Assembly: GCF_000172635.2 (NCBI RefSeq)
Contig: NC_018632.1
Location: 2,232,001 to 2,296,000 of the forward strand
Source: Alteromonas macleodii ATCC 27126
Lineage (GTDB): Bacteria > Pseudomonadota > Gammaproteobacteria > Enterobacterales > Alteromonadaceae
Direction: 5' to 3'
Length of the DNA stretch: 64,000 bases
The notes beneath the pieces are model-generated. The model saw only the letters and a list, made by a program, of their open reading frames with translations, had not been told where the DNA came from and ran no database searches. Each line of letters starts with the position of its first letter. The first letter of the stretch is position 1. A program made the translations under genes and the position numbers. Below are positions 9,951 through 19,779 of the stretch, piece after piece.

Positions 9951-11240
9951 ATGTTAATTAACCTTATTTCTAGCGAACCCATTTCCTTTCTTACAGCCTT
10001 CGTAAGTGTGTGTGCTTTTTCACTTTATTCATTTATTCGAGGCCAGGCGAATGCCACCAAGTTAGCGCAGCTTTCGCAAATCAATGAGCAGCTACAAAAT
10101 GATTTGAATAGCGAGCGTATTGCAATTGCCAAGCTTCAAGCACAAAACGAAGCGCACCAAGCAAGAATTCAGGCGCTTCATGCTGCACATGAAGATAAGC
10201 TTGCATCTATGAATGCATCTGAACAACGTCTGCATACGCAATTCGAAAATCTAGCAAATCGTATATTCGAAGAAAAGCAACAGCGTTACACGCAACAAAC
10301 AAAACACAATATAGAAGCTGTTCTGGCGCCATTCAAAAACGAGTTAGATGGTTTTAAACGTCAAATCTCAGAACAACACATACGTGAGGGGCAGGAGCGA
10401 GCCTCACTTAAAACAGAGATTCTAAGTTTAAAGGCTCTCAACCAGAAAATTACGGAAGAAGCTGCAGCGCTGACCAATGCACTAAAAGGTGACAATAAAA
10501 AGCAAGGAAACTGGGGCGAAGTAGTGCTTGAGCGGATACTCAAAGAATCTGGTTTACGCGAGGGTCATGAATTTGAAACACAAATGTCAGCAACATCAGA
10601 GCACGGCAAGCGATTTCAACCAGATGTCGTGGTGCATTTGCCAAATGATAAAGATGTGATCATAGATTCAAAAGTAAGTTTGGCGGCCTATGAAAGGTAT
10701 TACAACTGTGATGATGAAGCTGAGAAAGCGCAATTTTTAAGTCAACATGTGGCTTCTATAAAAGGGCACATCAAAGGCTTAGGCGCGAAGGACTACCAAA
10801 CGCTGAAAGGCATAAAGACACTGGATTATGTGTTACTTTTCATTCCCATTGAGCCTGCATTTCTGATTGCTGTCGAAGAAGAACCAGATTTAGTCACAAT
10901 GGCACTTAATCACAATATCATGTTGGTTAGCCCAACTAATTTACTGGTTGCACTGCGTACTATTAATAACATTTGGCAGTATGAGTACCAAAATCAAAAC
11001 GCACAGCTTATTGCGGAACAAGCAGCAAAGCTTTATGACAAGTTCGTTGGGTTTGTGACGGATATGGAAAAAGTAGGTAAGTCGATGGATACCGCTCACG
11101 CAAACTACGAACAAGCAATGAATAAGTTAACCAGTGGAAGAGGGAACTTGGTAAGGCAAATAGAAAAGTTTAGAGAACTTGGCGTACAACCCAGTAAGCG
11201 AATGTCTCAGCACTTACAGCAACTTTCTCAAGACGATTAA
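9951..11240 (+). CDS. rmuC: DNA recombination protein RmuC
   Basis: 429 residues. A short hydrophobic N-terminus (about 8-28) is followed by a long coiled coil (about 35-170, rich in Q, E and A). Then comes the conserved RmuC nuclease-like core: GNWGEVVLERILKESGLREG, RFQPDVVVHLP and IIDSKVSLAAYERY. RmuC limits inversions between short repeats and belongs to the PD-(D/E)XK-like group (family knowledge). It is monocistronic and convergent with the subtilase, sharing its terminator. Assignment is firm; the biochemistry of the family is poorly known. Confidence 0.93.
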   Translation: MLINLISSEPISFLTAFVSVCAFSLYSFIRGQANATKLAQLSQINEQLQNDLNSERIAIAKLQAQNEAHQARIQALHAAHEDKLASMNASEQRLHTQFENLANRIFEEKQQRYTQQTKHNIEAVLAPFKNELDGFKRQISEQHIREGQERASLKTEILSLKALNQKITEEAAALTNALKGDNKKQGNWGEVVLERILKESGLREGHEFETQMSATSEHGKRFQPDVVVHLPNDKDVIIDSKVSLAAYERYYNCDDEAEKAQFLSQHVASIKGHIKGLGAKDYQTLKGIKTLDYVLLFIPIEPAFLIAVEEEPDLVTMALNHNIMLVSPTNLLVALRTINNIWQYEYQNQNAQLIAEQAAKLYDKFVGFVTDMEKVGKSMDTAHANYEQAMNKLTSGRGNLVRQIEKFRELGVQPSKRMSQHLQQLSQDD

Positions 11241-11266
11241 AAAAGGCCGCAATTGCGGCCTTTTTT
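11238..11266. terminator. Bidirectional terminator (rmuC/subtilase)
   Basis: Stem AAAAGGCCGC / GCGGCCTTTT around AATT with T runs on both strands, between two convergent genes. Confidence 0.85.
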
Positions 11267-11282
11267 CTCTTATCAAAAAACG

Positions 11283-14200
11283 TTATGAACGTTTCATGCG
11301 TCTACGTAGGTAAACTGCTGGAGCAAGAAGCAATGCAATCCAGCCCATTGAACCACCAGACTTATCGTTAACGCGAATAGTCACGCTTTCTGTAGTAGTT
11401 TCAATACCATCTGAAGCCGTTACTTGAACCGTTACACGGTTAGACTGTTCGTTACTAGGCGCTGTATCAGTGAACGAAGTGCGCTCTACACCGTTAATGG
11501 TGATAGTCACGTCGTCTCCGTCTGCGTCAGTTGCAGAAGCAGTTACAGTGTAAGACTGACCTTCATCAACGCTAGTTGGAGCAGATATTGAAATAACTGG
11601 AGCATCTTGCACACCTGCAACCGCTACAGTTACTGTGCCTTCACCAACAATTTCACCTTCAACTGGCTCTTCGTTTTCATCAATTGTACCTTCAACACGA
11701 ACGGTGTATGTAAATGAATCTTCACCGAAGAAGTCAGTATTTGGTGCATACGTTACTGTTCCATCATCATTTACAGTTACTGTGCCATTTGCTGGCTCAC
11801 CAGAAATTACAACTGTTGATGGATCAAGAGGCGCTTTATCAATAGTGATAGGCGTAAACGTACGGAACTCACCAGACAGAGAGTCCATGGTGAATTTATT
11901 GATGATTGTGCTGTCCATTTCGTTAGCAAGAATGTTAGCCGTTACCGACGCATCTTCGTTAACTGACAACATGTCGTCCATATACTCACTAGATGGAACA
12001 ACAGTACCTGCGTAGCTGATAGTAACTTCGTCACCCGCATTAGCAGTTAGTACAAATTCGTCACCTTCAACTGGAAGGGTACCTTGAAGGCCCGCAGATG
12101 TTAGTGCAGCGTACGTTGTACCAACGCTACCTGAAATGTTTTCAGCTCCAACTACCGTTGCGTAAACAGGTGAGTCCATTGGACCATATACAAAGTTTAC
12201 GTTGCCTGTTTCGTACTCAAACCACAACTGGAAGTTAAAGCTTGTGCCATCTTCATTCCAAATTTGAGCGTTTTCCCACTCAACAACAAAGTGACCTGTT
12301 GTAAGGCTTACTGCGTAGATATTACCAGCGCCTGCACCGCCACCCGCAAGGTCAAAATCAGTCCAATAAGGTGCGACAATATTGTTTGGCTCACTTAGGC
12401 TTGGCAATACTTCTGCAAACGGTGTAGTAATGTTGCCAGAGCTTGTACCTAAAGATACAAAACCATTAGATGAAATCTGCATGGTTGTGTATTCGCTACC
12501 TAAGTAAGTGATAGTGCGAGGTAGGCTTACTTCAATTGAAGCGTCATCACACGAACCAGAGCACTCTAGCGGCGCAACACCAATAGATGCCATTGGTACG
12601 TAACGGTCAAGACCAAAACCTTCAAGTATGTCACCAATAGTAGTATCTGCGTTCATCGAGAAAGATGCAGTGTTAAGTGCGCCTTCCCAATATACGGTAC
12701 CTGAGTCAGCGTCATAGCTCACTGGCTCTTGGTTTCCGTTTTTAACAGCAGAAATTGTAGAAGGGTTAATCGCATATTTGTGGTCAATTTCACCCGTGAT
12801 GCTGATCATACCAGTTACGTCAGTGTTAGTAGCAAACGCTTCGGTTACCACCAATTCACCTTCAGCTGCTACTTGCGTGCTTACATCGCTGTCAAACAAT
12901 GATGGTTCATCACTGCTAATAGGATAGATAGCTACTGGTATGAAATAATCGGTTGTTGTGTCGTCAGTGTCTGCCCAATTAATACCACCGAAAGACCATG
13001 ACCCTGTAGACGCTGTTGTTACATCTACTGCTACCATAATTTCAGCTGAAGCACCTGCTGCAAGGGTTGCCATTTGAGGTGTAACGGTTGCAGAAATAGC
13101 TGAGTCATTAAACATTGCTGTAGCATCGACTGTAACTTCTTCATCGCTGGTGTTTGTTACAGTGATAGACATTTCGCAGTTCAGGTAGCAGTTACCGTCT
13201 ACTAAGCTTAAATCGCTATAAGTTAGCTCTACCGTTGTTGCACGAGGAAGATCTAAACGACCTGCACCCATGTCAAAGTTGTCTGCTGCGGTAGACGCAT
13301 CTTCTTTCAAAATATCGCGAATTGAAGAAGTTACAAGCGCACTCTTTATTTGCTGTGCAGTCCAATCAGGATGCATTTGCTTAAGGAGTGCAGCTGCACC
13401 AGCTACGTGTGGCGATGCCATTGAAGTACCGTTCTTGAACGAGAAGTTCTGGTCTTCGTGTCCTGGTGCATCCGGTGATTCGCCAGAGAAGATGCGAGTA
13501 CCAGGAGCAGCAATATTAGGCTTAAGGAACGTCGGGTCGCCGTTAGGACCGCGAGAGCTGCTTTCATTCATGATGTCAGCAAGGCTGTCTGAAACAACGC
13601 GAACAATATCGCTACCGATAGTTACATTTAGCGACTCTTCAGTAGTTTCAGCTAGGTTAGCAAGCGCTAAACCTGGTGTAGCAGGAAGCATAAGTGATGG
13701 AATTGTTTGAGCTTCACTTAAGCCGCCCATTAATATTGGCGCTTCACCGCGTCCATCAACGTTATGAATAAGAACAGCAGTTGCTCCCGCTGCCTCTGCG
13801 TTTTCAATTTTAGTCACGAAACCACACGTACCACGGCTGATAAGCGCAATTGCACCATCGAACGCGCCCGCAGCAAATGCATCACAACCTTCTACGTTTG
13901 CCGCATCTACTTCGCCTGCATAAACAACAGGTGCAGTAATTGGGCTATCAAATACAATGGCAGGGTTGCCCACTGAGTAAAGGGCCGGAATAGAACCTAA
14001 AGTGGTATCGCCTTCAACGGTCACCTCGTTTGCGAACAAACGACCCGTTGTTGTATTTGCGACCGTTATTACGTCTTCTGAACAACCAGGACAGCCAATA
14101 GTGCCAGCACCCGGACCATCGTTACCCGCTGCAAAAACGGTAACAACGCCCGCATCGTGCATGGCTTCAAGTACGTCTTCATATACTGAGCCGTTAGGGT

Positions 14201-15047
14201 TTCCACCTGCACCGCCACCCCACGAGTTATTTACAATGTCAGCACCATCTGTAAGCGCAGCTTCAAGCATAGAAAGCAGCATTGAAGAAGCACCGCTAGA
14301 AGAAGCAGGGTTAGCTGGTGTGGCATACAAACCTTTGTAAACCATTAGATAAGCAGCTGGCGCAACACCAGAGATTTCAGCTTCTGCGCCATCGCGCTCT
14401 GCCATTACCCCGTAATTACCTACAGCTGTACCTGCAACGTGCGTACCGTGTCCATTGAATCCTAGCGGGCTCTCGTATTCTTCTTCAACAACAGAGAAGC
14501 CTTCTACGATGTCTGCTGCGCGAGCAACAATTAGTTTATTGTTACAAAAATCAGGAACTTCTGAACAGTAGTCGTCAGTAGGAAGTGTCGCAGCATCAGG
14601 TGCTGTAAAATTTTCACCACTGAATAAAGGGTTTTCTGGACGAATACCACTATCGATGATCGCCACTTTCACGCCTGCACCGGCGCTTTCCTTCCCGCCG
14701 AACTGTTCCCACGTTTGAACTGCACCGATCAGATCCAAACTCGCGTCCATTTGGGCATGGTGTACTAAGTCTGGGTATACCGCTTTTACCGTTGAAAGGC
14801 TGGAAAGCTTATCAAGTGCACTTTTTGAAACGATACCCGCAAAACCATTAAATGCTGCTGTGTAAGACATGTCAGCTTTGAATGACTTATCGAATGACTT
14901 GATAGACTGGATAACCGATTGCTGTTGAGCTTCAAGGAAAGATTGATATTCCTTCGCTGCATTTGACTTGAAATTTACCTTTTGACCTTTGTGGGCAGCC
15001 ATGCTGCTTACACTTGGATTTACTGCGCTGAATTGCGCCATAGGCAC
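11283..15047 (-). CDS. Secreted S8 subtilisin-like protease with PA domain, Ig-like repeats and GlyGly-CTERM tail
   Basis: 1254 residues from the first in-frame ATG. An inhibitor-I9-like propeptide (about 30-97) precedes a subtilase domain. The triad is visible: Asp132 in AIIDSGIRPENP, His200 in GHGTHVAGT and Ser542 in NGTSMASPHVAGAAA, with oxyanion Asn309 in AAGNDGPG. A PA domain is inserted (about 360-470). After it come an Fn3-like region, a domain with PYWTDFDLAGGG, and cadherin/Ig-like repeats (DSFTYTVRVEG). The end, SGGSMGWIALLLAPAVYL followed by RRRMKRS, is a GlyGly-CTERM sorting tail, processed by rhombosortase and linked to type II secretion in related bacteria. The frame stays open upstream to 15247 and encodes a signal peptide, but the matching ATG is one base out of frame. 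Confidence 0.88.
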   Translation of the reverse strand: MPMAQFSAVNPSVSSMAAHKGQKVNFKSNAAKEYQSFLEAQQQSVIQSIKSFDKSFKADMSYTAAFNGFAGIVSKSALDKLSSLSTVKAVYPDLVHHAQMDASLDLIGAVQTWEQFGGKESAGAGVKVAIIDSGIRPENPLFSGENFTAPDAATLPTDDYCSEVPDFCNNKLIVARAADIVEGFSVVEEEYESPLGFNGHGTHVAGTAVGNYGVMAERDGAEAEISGVAPAAYLMVYKGLYATPANPASSSGASSMLLSMLEAALTDGADIVNNSWGGGAGGNPNGSVYEDVLEAMHDAGVVTVFAAGNDGPGAGTIGCPGCSEDVITVANTTTGRLFANEVTVEGDTTLGSIPALYSVGNPAIVFDSPITAPVVYAGEVDAANVEGCDAFAAGAFDGAIALISRGTCGFVTKIENAEAAGATAVLIHNVDGRGEAPILMGGLSEAQTIPSLMLPATPGLALANLAETTEESLNVTIGSDIVRVVSDSLADIMNESSSRGPNGDPTFLKPNIAAPGTRIFSGESPDAPGHEDQNFSFKNGTSMASPHVAGAAALLKQMHPDWTAQQIKSALVTSSIRDILKEDASTAADNFDMGAGRLDLPRATTVELTYSDLSLVDGNCYLNCEMSITVTNTSDEEVTVDATAMFNDSAISATVTPQMATLAAGASAEIMVAVDVTTASTGSWSFGGINWADTDDTTTDYFIPVAIYPISSDEPSLFDSDVSTQVAAEGELVVTEAFATNTDVTGMISITGEIDHKYAINPSTISAVKNGNQEPVSYDADSGTVYWEGALNTASFSMNADTTIGDILEGFGLDRYVPMASIGVAPLECSGSCDDASIEVSLPRTITYLGSEYTTMQISSNGFVSLGTSSGNITTPFAEVLPSLSEPNNIVAPYWTDFDLAGGGAGAGNIYAVSLTTGHFVVEWENAQIWNEDGTSFNFQLWFEYETGNVNFVYGPMDSPVYATVVGAENISGSVGTTYAALTSAGLQGTLPVEGDEFVLTANAGDEVTISYAGTVVPSSEYMDDMLSVNEDASVTANILANEMDSTIINKFTMDSLSGEFRTFTPITIDKAPLDPSTVVISGEPANGTVTVNDDGTVTYAPNTDFFGEDSFTYTVRVEGTIDENEEPVEGEIVGEGTVTVAVAGVQDAPVISISAPTSVDEGQSYTVTASATDADGDDVTITINGVERTSFTDTAPSNEQSNRVTVQVTASDGIETTTESVTIRVNDKSGGSMGWIALLLAPAVYLRRRMKRS

Positions 15048-15250
15048 GTCAGTAAGTTGTACGATAACACGTACGCTATCACTATCCGCTTGGATTGCAT
15101 TTGCAAGAATATTCTTTTTGTCGAAGGATGCTTCGATGGCGTTACGTTGTTCAACGCTGTGGCCAGATAATTGATTTGATATTGCTAGTGCACCAAAGGC
15201 TGAGCCTGCTAATGCGGTAGCAATAACCGTACTAAGGATTGTTTTTTCAT
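15048..15250 (-). other. Displaced signal-peptide segment of the subtilase, apparent frameshift
   Basis: Reading upstream of the subtilase ATG in its own frame gives a clean signal peptide (KTILSTVIATALAGSAFGAL) and the start of the propeptide, without a stop, up to 15247. There is no ATG, GTG or TTG in that frame near its beginning. An ATG at 15248-15250 with a run of six A just after it is in a different frame and reads only MKKQSLVRLLLPH before TAG (15209-15211). A seventh A would give MKKTILSTV and restore the whole precursor. It could be a base-calling error, a real mutation, or slippage on the A tract. Confidence 0.75.
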
Positions 15251-15751
15251 AATTATTCTCGTGTGAATAGTTCCCTGGAGCCCAACGATTTTTTTGTTTG
15301 CTTAAAAGGTCATTCGCCTTTTTTAAAACGCAACTTATCGCTGTGACTATCTATTACTAGCACACTTTTTTTCTTTTTGTAACGTGTGTTTCTGCAATAC
15401 ACAATTTACACATTTTGTTACATTTAACGACGATTAGTCGTTGCATAGATAACTTCCTTTTTTCATTGAAGTTCTAAGCAGTAGATTATTGGATATATAA
15501 GCGTTTGAAACGTTAGAACCTCTATTACTGGATGTGAATGAGAAATGACTGTCCTACTCGATTTTCATATTTTTTACATGGGGTTTACGTTTTTAGGACG
15601 AATATCCTTTTCATTTAGACTAATTGAGTATGTCTATTTCACCCATTTGAAAAAATGCCAATGAATAAGTAGGACGCTCCTGCATTTTCTCAACTAGCAT
15701 ATTGTTATCACTATAAGTCGCTATTAACCCTCATATTTAAGGGGAACAAAC
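15251..15751. other. 501-bp divergent intergenic region, no gene seen
   Basis: AT-rich spacer between the subtilase and the bkd operon that must hold both promoters. It has a 6-bp inverted repeat AACGAC-gatta-GTCGTT at 15426-15442 that might be an operator. No ORF or stable RNA was recognised. Confidence 0.5.
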
Positions 15752-16939
15752 GTGAAAGACAGAAATCATTTGGCCGAAGTAAAAACAACAAATAAGGTCG
15801 AAATTATTACTAAAGGGGTTGTTGATATCCCAATGCTGCAAATCCTTTCTGCCGAAGGTGAACTCATTGAAAAAGCAGTTGAACCTGACCTCAGCAAAGA
15901 AGAAGCATTAAAAATATTTAATACCATGCATTACATTCGAGTATTGGATGAACGTATGGTGGGTGCACAGCGCCAAGGTCGTATTAGTTTTTACTTGGCC
16001 AGTACAGGTGAAGAAGCGGCGTCAGTAGCAAGTGCAGCAGCACTATCAGATGACGACATGATCATGTCTCAGTACCGTGAGCAAGGCGCTTTAGCCTACC
16101 GCGGGTACACCACAGAACAATTCATGAACCAAATGTTTAGCAATAAAGACGATCCTAACAAAGGACGTCAAATGCCTATCCATTATGGTGACAAGCCACT
16201 TAACTTCATGACTATATCTTCACCACTAGGCACACAGATCCCTCAAGCATCTGGATATGCCTATGGCCAAAAAATGTCAGGTAAAGATGTGGTTACTATC
16301 TGTTACTTCGGTGAAGGTGCAGCGTCGGAAGGAGACTTCCACGCAGGGCTAAATATGGCCGCTGTACTAAACTGCCCAGTAATCTTCTTTTGCCGAAATA
16401 ATGGCTACGCCATTTCAACACCAGCAGAAGAGCAATTCGCGGGTGACGGCATTGCTTCTCGTGGCTTAGGTTACGGTATTAAAACTATCCGTGTTGATGG
16501 TAACGATGTGTTAGCCATTCATGCAGCTACTAAAGAAGCCCGTCGTATCGCCATTGAAGAAAAGTGTCCTGTACTTATTGAAGCCATGACTTATCGCTTA
16601 GCGGCGCACTCCACGTCAGACGACCCAACAGGCTATCGCTCTCGTGAAGAAGAAGATAAGTGGCGTGCAAAAGACCCTATCGCTCGTATGGCGAAATGGT
16701 TAGAAAGCAAAGGCTGGTTTGACGAGGCTGAGAACCAAAAGCGCGTCGATAAAGCAAGACAAGACGTTTTAGCAGCAATGAAGAGTTGTGAAAAGACTGA
16801 CGTATGTGCCATTGAAGACATTGTCGAAGATGTATACGACACAGCACCTTGGCACTTAAAAGAACAACTCAGTGAATTGAAAGCGCATATTAAGAAGTAC
16901 CCGAAGATGTACCCTAAAACAGCAGGGAGAGTAAAATAA
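15752..16939 (+). CDS. bkdA1: Branched-chain 2-oxoacid dehydrogenase E1 alpha subunit
   Basis: 395 residues, GTG start preceded by AAGGGGA. Thiamine-diphosphate motif: [20 protein letters not shown] (about 185-204) with RNNGYAIST following. The segment [13 protein letters not shown] and the [16 protein letters not shown] loop are typical of BCKDH-type alpha chains rather than pyruvate dehydrogenase. It decarboxylates 2-oxoacids from Val, Leu and Ile and passes the acyl group to E2. First of a three-gene operon; its stop overlaps the next start (TAATG). Acetoin or other 2-oxoacid dehydrogenases are less likely alternatives. Confidence 0.9.
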   Translation: MKDRNHLAEVKTTNKVEIITKGVVDIPMLQILSAEGELIEKAVEPDLSKEEALKIFNTMHYIRVLDERMVGAQRQGRISFYLASTGEEAASVASAAALSDDDMIMSQYREQGALAYRGYTTEQFMNQMFSNKDDPNKGRQMPIHYGDKPLNFMTISSPLGTQIPQASGYAYGQKMSGKDVVTICYFGEGAASEGDFHAGLNMAAVLNCPVIFFCRNNGYAISTPAEEQFAGDGIASRGLGYGIKTIRVDGNDVLAIHAATKEARRIAIEEKCPVLIEAMTYRLAAHSTSDDPTGYRSREEEDKWRAKDPIARMAKWLESKGWFDEAENQKRVDKARQDVLAAMKSCEKTDVCAIEDIVEDVYDTAPWHLKEQLSELKAHIKKYPKMYPKTAGRVK

Positions 16940-17916
16940 TGGCTAAGATGAATCTACTTCAAGCAATTAATAATGCACTCATCACAGCCATGACCGAAGA
17001 TGAGAAAGTAATGGTCTTTGGTGAAGACGTGGGCCATTTTGGTGGCGTGTTCCGTGCAACCAGTCACCTTCAAGAAAAATTTGGTAAGGCGCGTTGCTTT
17101 AACACGCCGCTTACTGAACAAGGCATTATTGGCTTCGCGAACGGCTTGGCCTCACAAGGCTCTGTACCTATTGCTGAAATTCAATTTGGTGATTACATTT
17201 TCCCTGCATTCGATCAAATTGTGAATGAGACGGCTAAATGGCGCTACCGTTCAGGCGGTCAGTTCGATGTTGGTACGCTAACAATTCGTACACCTTATGG
17301 TGGCGGTATCGCAGGCGGCCACTACCACAGTCAATCACCAGAGGCATTCTTCGCTCACTGCCCAGGGTTAAAGATTGTTATCCCTCGTGACCCTTATCAG
17401 GCGAAAGGTTTGTTACTTGCATCAATTCGCGATAAAAACCCCGTATTGTTTATGGAGCCTAAACGTCTTTACCGTGCATCTGTATCGGAAGTGCCTGAAG
17501 AAGATTACGAACTGCCATTAGGTAAGGCAGATATTGTTCAAGAAGGTAGCGATATCACCTTATTAGGGTGGGGCGCGCAAATAGAAATTCTGCAAAAAGC
17601 TGCAGAAATGGCTCTTGAAGATGGTGTGTCGTGTGAAATTATCGATTTACGCAGCATATTACCGTGGGACGTTGAAACGGTTATGCAATCTGTAATGAAA
17701 ACAGGTCGCTTATTGATAAACCACGAAGCACCGCTAACAGGTGGCTTTGCGAGTGAAATCGCAGCGAGCATTCAGGAACGTTGTTTCTTATACCTTGAAG
17801 CGCCTATTGCAAGAGTGTGTGGTTTAGACACGCCGTATCCTTTGGCGCACGAAAAAGAATATATGCCAGATGAAACGAAGACGTACGAAGCCATAAAACG
17901 TACGCTTCACTACTAA
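16939..17916 (+). CDS. bkdA2: Branched-chain 2-oxoacid dehydrogenase E1 beta subunit
   Basis: 325 residues, the normal E1 beta length. Signatures: [51 protein letters not shown] and [17 protein letters not shown]. It forms an alpha2beta2 E1 with the preceding gene. Its ATG shares one base with the upstream TAA, so translation is coupled and subunit output is balanced. The C-terminal transketolase-type domain starts near residue 200. Confidence 0.92.
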   Translation: MAKMNLLQAINNALITAMTEDEKVMVFGEDVGHFGGVFRATSHLQEKFGKARCFNTPLTEQGIIGFANGLASQGSVPIAEIQFGDYIFPAFDQIVNETAKWRYRSGGQFDVGTLTIRTPYGGGIAGGHYHSQSPEAFFAHCPGLKIVIPRDPYQAKGLLLASIRDKNPVLFMEPKRLYRASVSEVPEEDYELPLGKADIVQEGSDITLLGWGAQIEILQKAAEMALEDGVSCEIIDLRSILPWDVETVMQSVMKTGRLLINHEAPLTGGFASEIAASIQERCFLYLEAPIARVCGLDTPYPLAHEKEYMPDETKTYEAIKRTLHY

Positions 17917-17932
17917 GCCGGGGGACGATGAA

Positions 17933-19633
17933 ATGACAATTGAATTTATCTTACCGGACATTGGTGAAGGTATAGTTGAATGTGAACTTCTGGAATGGTT
18001 AGTTTCTGAAGGTGAGCATATAGAAGAAGATCAACCTGTCGCGGAAGTAATGACCGACAAGGCTACCGTGCAAATTCCTGCAATGCATGCGGGTGTGGTT
18101 AATAAACTGCATTACGCGGTAGGCGATATTGCTAAAGTGCACGCACCATTATTCTCTATGACGCCAGATGATGCCGACGCTAACTCAGATACACATGAAG
18201 ACGCGCAAGCGGAAGTAAAAGACAATGCGTCTGAAACAGCGACAGCGAATGATAGTGCTTCTTCAGGCGCTTCAAACGGCAAGCACATCGAAGACTTTAT
18301 TTTGCCAGATATTGGTGAAGGTATTGTCGAGTGCGAAATTGTGAAATGGAACGTGGCTGAAGGCGATGAAATTGAAGAAGATCAAGCCGTTGTAGAAGTG
18401 ATGACCGACAAGGCAGTGGTAGAGATCCCCGCTAAAAACGCAGGTACCGTGCATCGTCTTTATTACGCGCAAGGCGATATAGCGAAAGTGCATAGTGCAT
18501 TGTTTGCGTTAGAAGTTGCCGGTGAAGTCACAACTACTAGCGGTACTGATGACGAATCACCATCGGCAAAAAACAACGCTTCAAGCGTTGTATCTCAAAG
18601 TTCAGTGAACACGCAAACAAACGGTTCAAGTCAGCAATCAGCGCAAATTTCTCCTTCAAAATTCAGCGACGGCGAATACGAGCCACCTATCGCTATAGAA
18701 GGTAAAGTGTTGGCTAGCCCCGCGGTAAGACGTGTTGCAAGAGAAAAGAATATCGACCTTTCTACTGTGGAAGGCTCGGGTAAAAAGGGGCGGATCCTTA
18801 AGTCTGACGTGTTGAATCTACAACATTCGAATGTTGACACGTCGTCTCAAAATTCGAGATCTTCTGCGCCAAGCTCATCTACCGCAGAAAAAGGTGATTT
18901 GAATAGCACAAGCACTGTGCTTAAAGGCAGCGTTAGAACAGAAAAAGTACGCGGTATTCAGGCAGCTATGGCGAAGCAAATGTCGGCTTCGGTCTATACT
19001 ATCCCGCACTTCACAGTAAGTGACGAGTTGGTAATGGACAACCTGATGGCGCTACGCAAGCTGCTTAAACCTGAATTTGAAGCGAAGAACGTAAAACTCA
19101 GCTTTATGCCGTTTTTCGTTAAAGCAATGTCGTTGGCACTTAATGAGTTCCCTGTCATTAACAGTCAGCTTAACGAAGACGCCACTGAGATAAGCTACTT
19201 CACAGATCACAATATTGGTTTTGCAGTAGACTCTAAAATTGGTTTGCTTGTACCGAATATTAAACGCGTACAAGACCTCTCGCTTTTAGATATTGCTGTT
19301 CAAATGCAGGTTATTATCGAACAAGCCAGAGCGGGCCGCGTGGCTGGCGAGCACCTAAAAGGCGGTACGATTAGTATCTCTAATATCGGTGCAATAGGCG
19401 GTATTACCGCAACGCCAGTAATTAATAAGCCAGAAGCTGCTATTGTTGCTCTCGGCAAAACGCAGAAACTTCCGCGTTTTGATGATGAAGGGAATGTTAG
19501 CGCGCAAAATATCATGGCGGTAAACTGGTCCGGCGATCACCGTATTATTGATGGTGCGACTATGGTGCGATTCAATAATCTATGGATGAGTTACCTAACT
19601 CAGCCAGAAAAAATGTTGATGCACCTTAAGTGA
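17933..19633 (+). CDS. bkdB: Dihydrolipoyl acyltransferase E2 of branched-chain 2-oxoacid dehydrogenase, two lipoyl domains
   Basis: 566 residues. Two lipoyl domains in tandem, with lipoylated lysines in MTDKATVQIP (about residue 43) and MTDKAVVEIP (about 160). Linkers are rich in S, N, T and A. The peripheral subunit-binding domain is ASPAVRRVAREKNIDLSTVE then GSGKKGRILKSD (about 262-300). The catalytic acyltransferase domain ends with GDHRIIDGA, containing the active-site His and Asp. It transfers the branched acyl group to CoA. No E3 (lpd) follows, so a shared dihydrolipoamide dehydrogenase from elsewhere is expected. Most bkd E2 proteins have one lipoyl domain. Confidence 0.92.
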   Translation: MTIEFILPDIGEGIVECELLEWLVSEGEHIEEDQPVAEVMTDKATVQIPAMHAGVVNKLHYAVGDIAKVHAPLFSMTPDDADANSDTHEDAQAEVKDNASETATANDSASSGASNGKHIEDFILPDIGEGIVECEIVKWNVAEGDEIEEDQAVVEVMTDKAVVEIPAKNAGTVHRLYYAQGDIAKVHSALFALEVAGEVTTTSGTDDESPSAKNNASSVVSQSSVNTQTNGSSQQSAQISPSKFSDGEYEPPIAIEGKVLASPAVRRVAREKNIDLSTVEGSGKKGRILKSDVLNLQHSNVDTSSQNSRSSAPSSSTAEKGDLNSTSTVLKGSVRTEKVRGIQAAMAKQMSASVYTIPHFTVSDELVMDNLMALRKLLKPEFEAKNVKLSFMPFFVKAMSLALNEFPVINSQLNEDATEISYFTDHNIGFAVDSKIGLLVPNIKRVQDLSLLDIAVQMQVIIEQARAGRVAGEHLKGGTISISNIGAIGGITATPVINKPEAAIVALGKTQKLPRFDDEGNVSAQNIMAVNWSGDHRIIDGATMVRFNNLWMSYLTQPEKMLMHLK

Positions 19634-19672
19634 TATCATTCAAAGCAATTTGATTTGCAGTAGCAATATTTT

Positions 19673-19706
19673 AAAAGGGCCAGTAGCAAAACTACTGGCC
19701 CTTTTT
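19673..19706 (+). terminator. Strong rho-independent terminator after bkd operon
   Basis: Perfect 14-bp stem starting AAAAGGGCCAGTAG with loop CAAAA and a T tail. Confidence 0.9.
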
Positions 19707-19779
19707 GTTTTGTATACCTCAAAGCGCGTTGACGTTATTATAGAGCACTATAAACAAACGAAAATTTTACTGAGGTTTT

